From: Rhizobium oryzihabitans | GTDB lineage: Bacteria > Pseudomonadota > Alphaproteobacteria > Rhizobiales > Rhizobiaceae | Length of the DNA: 64,000 bases | Direction of reading: 5' to 3' | Assembly: GCF_010669145.1 (NCBI RefSeq) | Contig: NZ_CP048632.1 | Location: 1,984,001-2,048,000 of the forward strand | In this document: positions 1 to 9,178 of the stretch, one piece after another | Position numbering within the stretch: the first letter of the stretch is position 1 | Layout of the letters: every line of letters begins with the position of its first letter | The notes under the pieces: generated by a model | The model's database searches: none | Told to the model about the DNA's origin: nothing | Seen by the model: only the letters and a program-made list of their open reading frames with translations | Translations under genes and position numbers: made by a program

Positions 1-1089
1 CTTACCGGAACGGTACGTACACCACAGGATTCGGCACGCGCCGTACAACTTGCCGAAGCGTTTCTGAAAGGCGGCGAAGCCACCACCCGCAATATATCGC
101 TCACCGGCGGCGACAATGGCGGCGACGCGGCGATTTTTGCCGAAAACCGCCAGACGTCACAAATCGTCAACATGCTGACGATCGAGGGTGAAGACCAGGT
201 AACGTTGAAGGTGACTGTTGCCGAAGTCAGCCGGCAGGTGCTGAAGCAGCTTGGCTTCAGTGGCTCTATCGGCTCAGGCAATAACGGCTTCGAGTTTGCA
301 AATCCTTCCAATCTTGGAAACGCTATCGACACCGCCTCGCGGATAGCCACCGGTTCAATCGGCTCGCTCAAATTCGCCTCCTATCTCAATGCCATGGAGC
401 AGGCAGGTGTCATGCGCACCCTGGCGGAGCCGAGCCTGACAGCGATTTCCGGCGAACAGGCGAAGTTTTATGTCGGAGGCGATTTCCGGATTGCCAGAGA
501 ACAAGAGGTGGAGGCCGACAAGCTAACGGGGATGGCAGGTAAAATCACCCGCGAAACAGAAACGGTCGACTATGGGATTACGTTGAACTTCAGACCGGTC
601 GTACTTTCACCCGGAAGAATAAGCCTGAAGATCGAGACAAATGTTTCCGAACCAACCTATGAAGGCAACATGGTGACCGGGAACTTTGGGCGGAACGCCC
701 CGGGTTCGACCTATCTATCGGTTCGCAAGCGCGAAACCTCCACAACTGTCGAGCTTCCCTCCGGCGGCTCGATCGTGATCGCCGGTCTGGTTCAAGACAA
801 TATACGCCAGGCCATGTCGGGACTTCCGGGCATGTCAAAGATCCCGATTTTCGGCACGCTTTTCCGTAGCAAGGACTTTATCCGCAACGAGACGGAACTG
901 GTCATCATTGCAACGCCATATCTGGTGCGGCCAATTGCCCGCAATCAGATCGCCCGGCCGGATGACAACTTCAACCCGGAAAACGATGCAGCCATGTATT
1001 TCATGAACCGCGTCAACAAGGTCTATGGCCGCAAGGATCAGGTTCAGGCGGCTCCATACCAGGGATCAGTGGGGTTCATCTACAAATGA
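1..1089 (+). CDS. ctpD: Flp/Tad pilus outer-membrane secretin CpaC/RcpA (5' end outside window)
   Basis: This is the C-terminal part of the secretin that forms the outer-membrane pore of the Flp/Tad pilus. The frame is open from base 1, so the signal peptide and much of the N-domains lie upstream. What is visible begins with the end of a BON/N-domain-like segment and then the secretin core: the stretch TVAEVSRQVLKQLGFSG, the motif MRTLAEPSLTAISGEQAKF, and the typical ELPSGGSIVIAGLVQD followed by GLPGMSKIPIFGTLFRS near the end, all hallmarks of the type II/III secretin domain. The stop overlaps the ATG of the next gene (ATGA), so it is translationally coupled to ctpE. The order that follows (CpaD, CpaE, CpaF, TadB, TadC) matches the Agrobacterium ctp cluster, which is the reason for the symbol. 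An internal ATG at 172 is not the true start. Confidence 0.93.
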   Translation, partial: LTGTVRTPQDSARAVQLAEAFLKGGEATTRNISLTGGDNGGDAAIFAENRQTSQIVNMLTIEGEDQVTLKVTVAEVSRQVLKQLGFSGSIGSGNNGFEFANPSNLGNAIDTASRIATGSIGSLKFASYLNAMEQAGVMRTLAEPSLTAISGEQAKFYVGGDFRIAREQEVEADKLTGMAGKITRETETVDYGITLNFRPVVLSPGRISLKIETNVSEPTYEGNMVTGNFGRNAPGSTYLSVRKRETSTTVELPSGGSIVIAGLVQDNIRQAMSGLPGMSKIPIFGTLFRSKDFIRNETELVIIATPYLVRPIARNQIARPDDNFNPENDAAMYFMNRVNKVYGRKDQVQAAPYQGSVGFIYK

Positions 1090-1838
1090 CGACACGCGCA
1101 CCAAATCCCTTCTCCAGAAAAAGCTCTACCCGGGCAGGAAATGTCATGCAGGAAACCTCTTCCTCTTTTTCCCTCACGTTTTCCGGCCGACGAGCCGGTT
1201 TCGTCGCAATGGCGGCGCTCACGGCCAGCCTGTTGCAAGGCTGCGCGCGTGACCCGTTGACGACCAATGCCATCCCCGATGACTACCGCACCCGCCATCC
1301 GATCACGCTGTCGGAGGCGGAGCATTCGCTGGATATTCCGGTTGCGGCAAGCGACAGCCGGCTGACCACGGCAATGGCGGACAATGTCCGCGGTTTCGCG
1401 CAGAATTATGCGTCGATGTCGACGGGTGTCATCAATATTCAGATGCCATCAGGATCAGCCAATTCAGCATCGGCATCAAGGATGGCGAAGCAGATCCGCT
1501 CCACGCTTTCCGGTGCGGGTGTACCGTCGAGCAAGATTATGGAAACGCGTTACGCGGCATCCCCAAATGGCGATGCCGCGCCGATCCGCCTAAGCTATGT
1601 CGCCGTCACCGCGATGACCGGACAGTGCGGCCAGTGGCCCGAAGACCTTTCGGACAATAGTTTCGCAAACAAGAACTGGTACAACTTCGGGTGCGCTTCC
1701 CAGAGCAATCTCGCGGCACAGGTGGCCAATCCCATGGACCTCGTTGGTCCGCGTGGCATGAGCCCGATTGATGCCGAACGCCGCGCTGTGGTTATCGATA
1801 CTTATCGTCAGGGCAAAAGCACGGCGACGGCAGACTGA
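1086..1838 (+). CDS. ctpE: Flp/Tad pilus assembly lipoprotein CpaD
   Basis: CpaD-family pilus protein, up to 250 residues. It is thought to act with the secretin at the outer membrane, stabilising or localising it. The protein has an N-terminal hydrophobic stretch ending in LLQGC, a lipobox, so it is predicted to be a lipoprotein. Two starts are possible: ATG 1086, which overlaps the ctpD stop, or ATG 1146, which gives a shorter and more typical lipoprotein signal (METSSS-like start preceded by GGCAGGA). The C-terminal half carries the conserved CpaD pattern with Cys residues (GQCGQWP and NFGCASQSNLAAQVANP). The position between secretin and the CpaE-type ATPase supports the call. Confidence 0.88.
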   Translation: MTTRAPNPFSRKSSTRAGNVMQETSSSFSLTFSGRRAGFVAMAALTASLLQGCARDPLTTNAIPDDYRTRHPITLSEAEHSLDIPVAASDSRLTTAMADNVRGFAQNYASMSTGVINIQMPSGSANSASASRMAKQIRSTLSGAGVPSSKIMETRYAASPNGDAAPIRLSYVAVTAMTGQCGQWPEDLSDNSFANKNWYNFGCASQSNLAAQVANPMDLVGPRGMSPIDAERRAVVIDTYRQGKSTATAD

Positions 1839-1872
1839 TGTGGTTCCAACAATTGTCACGGCAGGAAAGACG

Positions 1873-3153
1873 ATGAGCGCGGTAGAATACGATATAAAAT
1901 CAAGCGACGGAGCAGAAGCACAGCCTCTCCGTGCCGGGGATATGGATCGCCTGCGGCCGCTGCCCCGCATATCCGTTCATGCTTTCTGCGTCAGCGAAAA
2001 CATGCAGGGTGTCATGGACGCATTGTCCGGTGACAGGCGCATGAGCAAGGTTACCCTGCGGGTAACCAAGGGAGATATCAACGCAGCGGCGACGATGTTT
2101 TCGTCTTCTCCCACCCCAAATCTCATCGTTCTCGAAACAACAAGCTCACCGGCTTCGCTGCTGGACGATCTTGCACCTCTGGCGGAGGTTTGCGACCCCT
2201 CCACCCGTGTCATCATCGTCGGCCGGCACAATGACATCACGCTTTATCGCGATCTCATCCGCAACGGCATTTCCGAATATCTTGTCGCCCCGGTCAATAT
2301 GGCCGATCTGCTGGCCTCGATCGCAACGATCTTTGTCGATCCGGAGGCGGAGCCGCTCGGCCGCAACATCGCTTTCATCGGCGCCAAAGGTGGGGTTGGA
2401 TCGTCGACGATTGCGCATAATTGCGCTTTCGGCATTTCGACCCTGTTTTCCACCGAAACCATTCTGGCGGACATGGATCTTGCCTATGGTACGGCCAATA
2501 TCGACTTCGATCAGGACCCCGCCCAAGGCATGGCGGAAGCAGTGTTTTCGCCGGAACGACTGGACGAGGTGTTTCTCGACCGTCTCCTGACGAAATGTTC
2601 CGACCATCTGTCGCTGCTGGCGGCACCGTCTCTCCTTGACAGGACCTATGATCTCGACCGCCAGGCTTTTCTGCCGATCCTGGAGGTTTTGCAGCGCAGT
2701 GCCCCCGTCGCGGTTCTCGACCTTCCCCATCAATGGTGCGACTGGACACGGGCGGTTCTTGCGGAAGCTGACGAGGTCGTGATTACGGCCGTTCCGGATC
2801 TCGCAAATCTGCGCAATACGAAAAACCTGTTCGACGCGCTGATAAAATTGAGGCCCAACGATAAGTTGCCGCATCTCGTTCTCAATCAGGTCGGCATGCC
2901 GAAACGTCCGGAAATCGCTCCGGCGGATTTCCTCGACCCGCTGGAAATAGAGCCGATCGCGATCATTCCATTCGATACCCAGCTGTTCGGAAACGCTGCC
3001 AACAGCGGACGCATGATCAGCGAGATGGATGAGAAATCCCAGATCGCGGAAACTTTCTCGCAAATCGCCCATACCATCACCGGCCGCGCCGTCCTGCGCA
3101 AAAGCAAGCGTGGCGGTCTGGACAAGCTCAAGAATATTCTCAAGCGCAAATAG
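1873..3153 (+). CDS. ctpF: Flp/Tad pilus assembly ATPase CpaE/TadZ
   Basis: CpaE/TadZ protein of 426 residues, a ParA/MinD-like ATPase that localises the Tad secretion apparatus. The N-terminal third resembles a response-regulator receiver-like domain. The P-loop follows at about residue 170-180 as a deviant Walker A (GAKGGVGSSTIAHN), then a MinD-like fold with DLPHQW and VVITAVPDLANLRNTKN. I chose ATG 1873 because a GCAGGAAAG ribosome site sits just before it; the frame is open further upstream to 1768, but that would overlap ctpE by 70 bases. It lies between ctpE and ctpG on the same strand. Confidence 0.9.
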   Translation: MSAVEYDIKSSDGAEAQPLRAGDMDRLRPLPRISVHAFCVSENMQGVMDALSGDRRMSKVTLRVTKGDINAAATMFSSSPTPNLIVLETTSSPASLLDDLAPLAEVCDPSTRVIIVGRHNDITLYRDLIRNGISEYLVAPVNMADLLASIATIFVDPEAEPLGRNIAFIGAKGGVGSSTIAHNCAFGISTLFSTETILADMDLAYGTANIDFDQDPAQGMAEAVFSPERLDEVFLDRLLTKCSDHLSLLAAPSLLDRTYDLDRQAFLPILEVLQRSAPVAVLDLPHQWCDWTRAVLAEADEVVITAVPDLANLRNTKNLFDALIKLRPNDKLPHLVLNQVGMPKRPEIAPADFLDPLEIEPIAIIPFDTQLFGNAANSGRMISEMDEKSQIAETFSQIAHTITGRAVLRKSKRGGLDKLKNILKRK

Positions 3154-3186
3154 GTCTTCTCTTCGCGCCTATAGACGGAAAAGCCG

Positions 3187-4659
3187 ATGTTCGGAAAACG
3201 CGGGCCCGAAGGCCCAGCCAGAGTCACAAAGCCGGATTTTGTCGCACCTGCCACCACGCCGGCGCCGACCATATCCGAGCCCCGGCCGTCGGCAATAGAT
3301 ACTCTTGAGCCCGGCCAATCGCCAGCAACGCGACAGGCACAAGCAGCTGCGCAGTCGCCGCAGAAAAAACGTGCCCGCACTGAAGATTATTACAACACCA
3401 AGAGCCAGGTGTTTTCCGCGCTCATCGATACAATCGACCTTTCGCAACTCGCCAAGCTCGATGCGGAGAGCGCGCGCGAGGAAATCCGTGATATTGTCAA
3501 CGACATCATCACGATCAAAAGTTTTGCGATGTCGATCGCCGAGCAGGAAGAACTGCTCGAAGACATCTGCAACGACGTCCTTGGCTACGGGCCGCTGGAA
3601 CCGCTTCTCGCACGCGACGACATTGCCGATATCATGGTCAACGGCTCCGGCCAGACCTTCATCGAAGTCGGCGGCAAAACCATCGAGTCCGATATCCGCT
3701 TTCGCGACAATAGCCAGTTGCTTTCCATCTGCCAGCGCATCGTCAGCCAGGTTGGACGACGTGTCGACGAATCGAGCCCGATCTGCGACGCCCGCCTGCC
3801 GGATGGGTCGCGCGTCAACGTCATCGCACCGCCTCTCGCCATCGACGGCCCAGCGCTTACGATCCGAAAATTCAAGAAGGACAAGCTCACGCTTGACCAG
3901 CTCGTGCGTTTTGGCGCGATCACGCCCGAAGGCGCGACGTTGCTCAAGATCATCGGTCGCGTCCGCTGCAATATTGTCATCTCGGGCGGCACTGGCTCCG
4001 GCAAAACCACGCTTCTCAATTGCCTGACCAGCTTCATCGACAAGGATGAACGCGTCATCACCTGCGAGGACACAGCCGAACTGCAGCTTCAGCAGCCGCA
4101 TGTGGTGAGGCTCGAGACACGCCCGCCGAATATCGAAGGCGAAGGCGAGATCACCATGCGTGATCTGGTCAAGAACTGCCTTCGTATGCGCCCCGAACGC
4201 ATCATCGTCGGCGAAGTGCGCGGATCGGAGGTGTTCGACCTTCTGCAGGCTATGAATACCGGTCACGACGGTTCAATGGGAACGATCCACGCCAATACGC
4301 CGCGCGAATGCCTCAGCCGTATCGAATCGATGATCGCCATGGGCGGCTTCACTCTCCCGGCGAAAACCGTGCGGGAAATCATCTCGGGATCGATTGACAT
4401 TGTTGTTCAGGCCGCACGCCTGCGCGATGGCTCACGCCGGATAACTCAGATCACTGAAGTGATCGGCATGGAAGGCGATGTCATCGTGACCCAGGACCTG
4501 ATGCGATACGAAATCGAAGGTGAGGACGCGCAAGGCAGGCTGATCGGCAAACACGTCTCCACGGGTATCAGCAAACCTCATTTCTGGGATCGCGCGCGCT
4601 ACTACGGTGAGGAAAAACGTCTGGCGGCCGCGCTCGATGAAATGGAAAAGACATCCTAA
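3187..4659 (+). CDS. ctpG: Flp/Tad pilus secretion ATPase CpaF/TadA
   Basis: CpaF/TadA hexameric secretion ATPase, 490 residues, the usual family length. It powers pilin polymerisation at the inner membrane. After a variable Pro/Ala-rich N-terminal region of about 60 residues comes the TadA core: [10 protein letters not shown] with DIMVNG, the Walker [15 protein letters not shown] near residue 270, the Asp box [13 protein letters not shown], the Walker B region RIIVGEVRG near residue 340, and the His box [15 protein letters not shown]. All key nucleotide-binding residues are present, so the enzyme should be active. It starts 33 bases after ctpF. Confidence 0.95.
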   Translation: MFGKRGPEGPARVTKPDFVAPATTPAPTISEPRPSAIDTLEPGQSPATRQAQAAAQSPQKKRARTEDYYNTKSQVFSALIDTIDLSQLAKLDAESAREEIRDIVNDIITIKSFAMSIAEQEELLEDICNDVLGYGPLEPLLARDDIADIMVNGSGQTFIEVGGKTIESDIRFRDNSQLLSICQRIVSQVGRRVDESSPICDARLPDGSRVNVIAPPLAIDGPALTIRKFKKDKLTLDQLVRFGAITPEGATLLKIIGRVRCNIVISGGTGSGKTTLLNCLTSFIDKDERVITCEDTAELQLQQPHVVRLETRPPNIEGEGEITMRDLVKNCLRMRPERIIVGEVRGSEVFDLLQAMNTGHDGSMGTIHANTPRECLSRIESMIAMGGFTLPAKTVREIISGSIDIVVQAARLRDGSRRITQITEVIGMEGDVIVTQDLMRYEIEGEDAQGRLIGKHVSTGISKPHFWDRARYYGEEKRLAAALDEMEKTS

Positions 4660-4674
4660 GGGAAGGCGACTGCC

Positions 4675-5679
4675 ATGGACCCCACGATCGTGTTGCTGGC
4701 CGTACTTGTCGCCATTTCGGCAGGGGCGCTGGCTTACGCCTTTCTTTTTCAGCAGATAGAGGTCGAGAAAAAGACCACCAGCCGCGTCAAACGGGTTAAG
4801 GCCGCCGAAACCGATCACGCTAACATCAAGGCTGCTCGGGACCGCGTTCAGGAGCTCGGCAAGCGCCGCAAATCCATGCAGGACAGCCTGCGGGATATGG
4901 AAAAGAAACAAAATGAAAAGGCAAAAAAGGCAAAGAATGTCAGTTTGCGCGACAAGCTCGTTCAGGCCGGCCTACAGATTTCAGTTCGGAAATTCCACCT
5001 GCTGAGCGTAGGCGCGGCGGTCTTTGCCTGTTTAATGGCCATTCTTTACGGCCTGTCACCGCTCATCGGCCTGCTCATAGGGGCCGTCGTGGCGTTAGGG
5101 CTGCCACGATGGGGATTGGCGTTTCTTCTCAAGCGCCGACAGAAAAAATTCCTCGAGGAATTCCCAAATGCACTGGACGTCATGTGCCGTTCGATCAAGT
5201 CCGGCCTGCCGCTGAACGACGCCGTGCGATTGATCGCGTCAGATGGGCAGGAGCCGGTGAAAACAGAGTTCCAGCGCGTTGTCGATGCGCAGCAGGTCGG
5301 CATCAGCATTCCGCAGGCGATCGAACGCATGATGCTGACCATGCCCCTTTTCGAGGTGAGCTTCTTTGGCACCGTCATCAACATTCAGGCGCAGGCAGGC
5401 GGTAATCTTTCGGAAGCGCTGTCCAATCTTTCAAAAGTTTTGCGTGATCGCAAGAAGATGCGCGCCAAGGTGAATGCTCTTTCGATGGAGGCGAAAGCGT
5501 CGGCGGTCATCATCGGCGCGCTGCCTTTCATCGTCATGCTGCTGGTGCACTTCACATCGCCCGACTATCTGTCGGTACTCTTCACCGACTTGCGCGGACA
5601 CATCATTCTCGGAGCATCCGGTATCTGGATGCTGATCGGGATTTTCATCATGCGCCAAATGATCAATTTCGATATTTGA
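4675..5679 (+). CDS. ctpH: Flp/Tad pilus inner-membrane platform protein TadB
   Basis: TadB-type type II secretion F-domain (GspF-like) platform protein of 334 residues. It has one N-terminal membrane segment, a charged Lys/Arg-rich cytoplasmic stretch (about residues 25-95), a hydrophobic pair near residues 105-145, the F-domain with FPNALDVMCRSIKSGLPL and the pattern TVINIQAQAGGNLSEALSNL, then C-terminal membrane segments. Together with TadC it forms the inner-membrane base on which CpaF acts. It begins 15 bases after ctpG and ends just before ctpI, as expected for one operon. Confidence 0.92.
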   Translation: MDPTIVLLAVLVAISAGALAYAFLFQQIEVEKKTTSRVKRVKAAETDHANIKAARDRVQELGKRRKSMQDSLRDMEKKQNEKAKKAKNVSLRDKLVQAGLQISVRKFHLLSVGAAVFACLMAILYGLSPLIGLLIGAVVALGLPRWGLAFLLKRRQKKFLEEFPNALDVMCRSIKSGLPLNDAVRLIASDGQEPVKTEFQRVVDAQQVGISIPQAIERMMLTMPLFEVSFFGTVINIQAQAGGNLSEALSNLSKVLRDRKKMRAKVNALSMEAKASAVIIGALPFIVMLLVHFTSPDYLSVLFTDLRGHIILGASGIWMLIGIFIMRQMINFDI

Positions 5680-5689
5680 GGGCGCGGGC

Positions 5690-6676
5690 ATGACGGGAAA
5701 ACTTCTTTCGAGCCTGACGGATCCGCAAACAATCATCGCTGTTTTGGTCATGCTTGCGGTTTTCGCCACCCTCTACACGCTCATCATGCCGTTCTTCGAG
5801 CGGAAGGACTTCGCCAAGCGTATGAAGGCCGTGTCGTCGGAGCGCGATTTTATTCGCAGTCGGGAGCGCGAACGCATTGCGACCGTCTCGAAAGATGGAA
5901 AAACGTCCCTGCGCGGCAGCAATAATAAATCCGCGCGCCGCATCGTCGAAAAATTCAATCTCCAGGAAGCACTCGCGGACGCGAACACCATGACCAAGCT
6001 GCGCGCAGCGGGTTTTCGTTCACAGAATGCACTTAACACCTTTCTTGCCGCACGGTTCTTGCTACCATTCGCGTTTCTTGCCGTAGCCTTTACCTGGGTC
6101 TTCGTTCTTGGAAACCTGGCAGATAAAGCTTTTATTGTCAGGCTGATGGCTGTTCTGATCTTCGGTTATATCGGTTTTTACGCGCCCAATATCTACGTTT
6201 CGAACGCCATGAACAAGCGGCAGGCCTCGATCAAGCGCGCTTGGCCGGATGCGTTGGATCTGATGCTGATCTGCATCGAATCCGGTGTGTCGATGGAGGC
6301 CGCGATGCGTCGTGTCGCGGAAGAAATGGGCGAGCAGTCACCCGAACTGGCAGAAGAAATGATGCTGACGACAGCGGAGCTTTCCTTCCTTCAGGACAGA
6401 CGAATTGCACTTGAAAATTTCGGCATGCGCACGCAGCTGGACGGTGTCAAAAGCGTGGTGCAGGCGCTCATTCAAGCGGAACGATACGGCACGCCGCTAG
6501 CTCAGGCGCTGCGCGTTCTGGCGCAGGAAGGCCGGGACGAGCGCATGAATGAAGCTGAGAAGAAAGCAGCGGCTCTGCCGCCAAAACTGACCGTGCCGAT
6601 GATCGTATTTTTTCTGCCGGTACTTATAGCCGTCATTCTCGGCCCGGCCATTATCAGGGTGCTCGACACCTTCTGA
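5690..6676 (+). CDS. ctpI: Flp/Tad pilus inner-membrane platform protein TadC
   Basis: TadC-type F-domain platform protein of 328 residues, partner of TadB. It has an N-terminal membrane helix (about residues 15-33), two helices around residues 115-165, the F-domain motif WPDALDLMLICIESGVSMEA, and a C-terminal helix after LPPKLTVPMIVFFLPVL. Only 10 bases separate it from ctpH. It is the last gene of the pilus operon on this strand: a strong hairpin with a T tract follows within 15 bases of the stop. Confidence 0.92.
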   Translation: MTGKLLSSLTDPQTIIAVLVMLAVFATLYTLIMPFFERKDFAKRMKAVSSERDFIRSRERERIATVSKDGKTSLRGSNNKSARRIVEKFNLQEALADANTMTKLRAAGFRSQNALNTFLAARFLLPFAFLAVAFTWVFVLGNLADKAFIVRLMAVLIFGYIGFYAPNIYVSNAMNKRQASIKRAWPDALDLMLICIESGVSMEAAMRRVAEEMGEQSPELAEEMMLTTAELSFLQDRRIALENFGMRTQLDGVKSVVQALIQAERYGTPLAQALRVLAQEGRDERMNEAEKKAAALPPKLTVPMIVFFLPVLIAVILGPAIIRVLDTF

Positions 6677-6682
6677 CAAAGT

Positions 6683-6718
6683 AAAACGCCGCTCAACAGA
6701 TTGAGCGGCGATCTTTTG
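6683..6718 (+). terminator. Rho-independent terminator after the pilus operon
   Basis: Perfect 10-base-pair stem: CGCCGCTCAA (6687-6696) and TTGAGCGGCG (6701-6710) with a CAGA loop, followed by ATCTTTT. AAAA precedes the stem, so it can also serve the convergent TPR gene from the other strand. Confidence 0.9.
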
Positions 6719-6754
6719 CTGGCCCCGAGACCGATGAAGGCGTCTCAACGCGGA

Positions 6755-7579
6755 TCAACCGGCTGGCTTATTGTCTTTTTTCGCCAGCTGCTGCCAGGAA
6801 TTCTGCTGCGAAAGCATTGCACGCAGATAGGTCAGATTTGCCTGCGCCTGCTGCGGCGAGAGTTCCTGAACCGCGATGCGCTCGGCTTCCGCGAAACGTC
6901 CCTGAAGACCGACCACAAGTGCAAGGTTCTGGCGGACGCGGCTGTCGGCACCCGGCTGGGCGATGGCCGATTGCAGATATGTCTCGGCGGTACGGGGATC
7001 GCTCGACAGGACATAGGACATGCCGAGGTTTGAAAGCACGCTTGGATCGTTGGGCTTGAGATCGAGCGCCTGCCTGTATCTGGCGCGGGCCTCGTTCGAC
7101 CGGCCAAGCTGATCAAGCACCGCGCCTTCAGCGGAATAAAGCCGCCAGTCTGGGCGGTCAGGCGTCTGGGCTCTCTGGATGGTCGAAAGGGCCTGTTCGA
7201 GCTGGCCCGAGGCCGCCTGCGCCTTTCCGTAGGCGGCAAGGACCTCGCGGTCGGACGGATTGGCGATGGTGATCTGCTGCATCACGGCAAGCGCCTGGGT
7301 GTTCTTGCCGGTCATCATCAACACATTGGCATAGTTCATGCCGGTGGACTTGTCCTTGGGGCTGCGCTCATAGGCTTTACCCGCCGTCGCCTCCGCCTGC
7401 CGCAGCTGATCCATGTTCATCTGGTCATAGGAGCGTGTGGCGGCGGGAATGGAACCGGTCGACATGCGGTCCGGCTTGTTTGTGCTCGCGCATCCGGAGA
7501 TGGCTAAAACGAGCGCTGCGAGACATGCTCCCCGCAGCAACCCTGCCCGACCGGTCTCGCCCAAAGAAAATGCAGTCAT
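6755..7579 (-). CDS. TadD-like tetratricopeptide-repeat lipoprotein
   Basis: TPR protein of 274 residues, probably the TadD-like pilotin or assembly factor of the adjacent Tad system. The start at ATG 7579 gives a lipoprotein signal ending LAISGCAST; a TTG at 7597 is possible but would add only six residues. TPR-like helices run from about residue 60 to 230 (for example LYSAEGAVLDQLGRSNEARA and LGMSYVLSSDPRTAETYLQS). The gene is convergent with ctpI and shares its terminator. TadD proteins are known in Tad loci as TPR lipoproteins needed for pilus assembly; the role here is inferred from repeats, lipobox and location. Confidence 0.82.
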   Translation of the reverse strand: MTAFSLGETGRAGLLRGACLAALVLAISGCASTNKPDRMSTGSIPAATRSYDQMNMDQLRQAEATAGKAYERSPKDKSTGMNYANVLMMTGKNTQALAVMQQITIANPSDREVLAAYGKAQAASGQLEQALSTIQRAQTPDRPDWRLYSAEGAVLDQLGRSNEARARYRQALDLKPNDPSVLSNLGMSYVLSSDPRTAETYLQSAIAQPGADSRVRQNLALVVGLQGRFAEAERIAVQELSPQQAQANLTYLRAMLSQQNSWQQLAKKDNKPAG

Positions 7580-7721
7580 GGCAGCGCCCCCGCCCAAGAA
7601 TTATCGATCTTGCGCCCGACATACGACAGACTCACATGACGCAACTTTCGCTTAAGCAATAATCTGTTAACCCTAACAGAGCGTTAATCGCACCGATTCT
7701 CGACAGTTACGAAAGCAGACC

Positions 7722-9116
7722 ATGGCGCCCTATCAGTTCATCGAACGCCCGACCCCTTTCAGCTCAAAAGCCGGTAGCACCCTGCCGGTTTTTGCCGTTA
7801 CGCCCGCCCATATCGAACAGGGCGCCATCGATCCTGTCGCACTGGACTGGGCGAAAAAAGCGGGTTTCAAGGCGGAAGCAGGCGCCATACTGCTCGTCCC
7901 CTCTTCGGATGGTTCGCTGGGGGGCGTCCTTCTCGGCCTTGGCGGCAATCCGTCCGAAGTCCCCTTCATCACCGGAAAGCTCGCCCGTGAGTTGCCTGAA
8001 GGCGAATGGCATGTCGAGACCGCGCCTTTGACGGCCAATCGCCTGGCGCTCGGTTTCGGGCTCGGGAGCTACCGCTTCGACAAATACAAGACCACCAAGA
8101 CCAGCGGAGCCAAACTTCTCATTCCGCAGGATGCCGAGGATGGCGAAATCAAGCGCATTCTGGCCGGCGTTTTCCTTGCGCGAGATCTCATCAATGTTCC
8201 AGCCAACGACATGGGGCCGGACGAGCTTGAGATCGCCTTCCGTGCGCTTGCCGCCCATTACAAGGCAAAGGTGAATGTCACCACCGGCGACGATCTGCTG
8301 AAGGAGAACTTCCCGTTGATCCACGCCGTCGGCCGCGCCAGCGAAAGCGCGCCGCGTCTTCTGGAGATGAACTGGGGCAAGAAGGGCAATCCCCGCCTGA
8401 CCCTTGTCGGCAAGGGCGTCTGCTTCGACACGGGCGGTCTCGATATCAAACCTGCCGCTTCCATGGCCCTGATGAAGAAGGACATGGGTGGTGCTGCCAA
8501 TGTTCTCGGTCTCGCACTGATGATCATGGACGCCAAGCTGCCGGTCGATCTCCGCGTCCTCGTGCCCGCCGTCGAAAACTCGATCTCTTCCAACGCCTTC
8601 CGCCCCGGCGATATCTACAAAAGCCGCAAGGGGCTGACGGTCCAGATCGACAATACGGATGCCGAAGGCCGCCTCGTTCTGGCGGATGCGCTGGCCTTCG
8701 CCGACGAGGACGCGCCAGACCTTATGATCGACATGGCAACGCTGACGGGTGCGGCCCGCGTCGCTCTCGGCCCGGATCTGCCGCCCTTTTACACCGATGA
8801 CAGCGATCTGGCCCATGATATCGCGGAAGCCAGCATCGATACTGACGATCCGCTGTGGCGGATGCCGCTTTACATGGGATACGACAAGGATATCCGCTCA
8901 CGCGCAGCCGATATCACCAACGCACCGTCTGGCGGTATGGGCGGATCGATCACCGCCGCCCTGTTCCTCAAGCGTTTCGTCACCAATACGAAGCGCTGGG
9001 CACATTTCGATATTTACGGCTGGTCACTCAGCGAGCGGCATCACTCGTCGATCGGTGGAGAGGCGCAGGGCATCAGAGCACTCTTCCATTACATCGCACA
9101 CCAGTTTGCGAAGTGA
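7722..9116 (+). CDS. M17 leucyl aminopeptidase family protein
   Basis: Cytosolic zinc/manganese aminopeptidase of the M17 (PepA/PepB) family, 464 residues, close to the family norm. It releases N-terminal amino acids from peptides. The C-terminal catalytic domain carries the full metal and active-site set: GKGVCFDTGGLDIKP (Lys and Asp), MKKDMGGAANVLG, and the family signature NTDAEGRLVLADAL with its Asp and Glu ligands and catalytic Arg. The N-terminal 160 residues form the usual regulatory domain. It stands alone on the plus strand; a hairpin separates it from convergent pncB. I cannot tell whether it is the canonical pepA or a second M17 paralogue, so I give no symbol. Confidence 0.92.
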   Translation: MAPYQFIERPTPFSSKAGSTLPVFAVTPAHIEQGAIDPVALDWAKKAGFKAEAGAILLVPSSDGSLGGVLLGLGGNPSEVPFITGKLARELPEGEWHVETAPLTANRLALGFGLGSYRFDKYKTTKTSGAKLLIPQDAEDGEIKRILAGVFLARDLINVPANDMGPDELEIAFRALAAHYKAKVNVTTGDDLLKENFPLIHAVGRASESAPRLLEMNWGKKGNPRLTLVGKGVCFDTGGLDIKPAASMALMKKDMGGAANVLGLALMIMDAKLPVDLRVLVPAVENSISSNAFRPGDIYKSRKGLTVQIDNTDAEGRLVLADALAFADEDAPDLMIDMATLTGAARVALGPDLPPFYTDDSDLAHDIAEASIDTDDPLWRMPLYMGYDKDIRSRAADITNAPSGGMGGSITAALFLKRFVTNTKRWAHFDIYGWSLSERHHSSIGGEAQGIRALFHYIAHQFAK

Positions 9117-9144
9117 ACTGACGCCACCGATGATGTGACGCCAA

Positions 9145-9171
9145 AGGGCGCTTCGTTCACCGGAGCGCCCT
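9145..9171 (+). terminator. Hairpin between convergent aminopeptidase gene and pncB
   Basis: Arms AGGGCGCT (9145-9152) and AGCGCCCT (9164-9171), 8 base pairs with an 11-base loop, in the 62-base gap between two convergent genes. No good T tract follows on either strand, so it may be a weak or Rho-assisted terminator. Confidence 0.55.
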
Positions 9172-9178
9172 GCCTCAA

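Noticed and set aside
590..838. Minus-strand 82-codon frame inside the secretin gene
   Set aside because: Frame lies wholly inside ctpD and shows Arg/Ser-rich composition typical of shadow frames of GC-rich genes.
1768..1872. Upstream extension of ctpF
   Set aside because: It would overlap ctpE by 70 bases and the ATG at 1873 has a good ribosome site.
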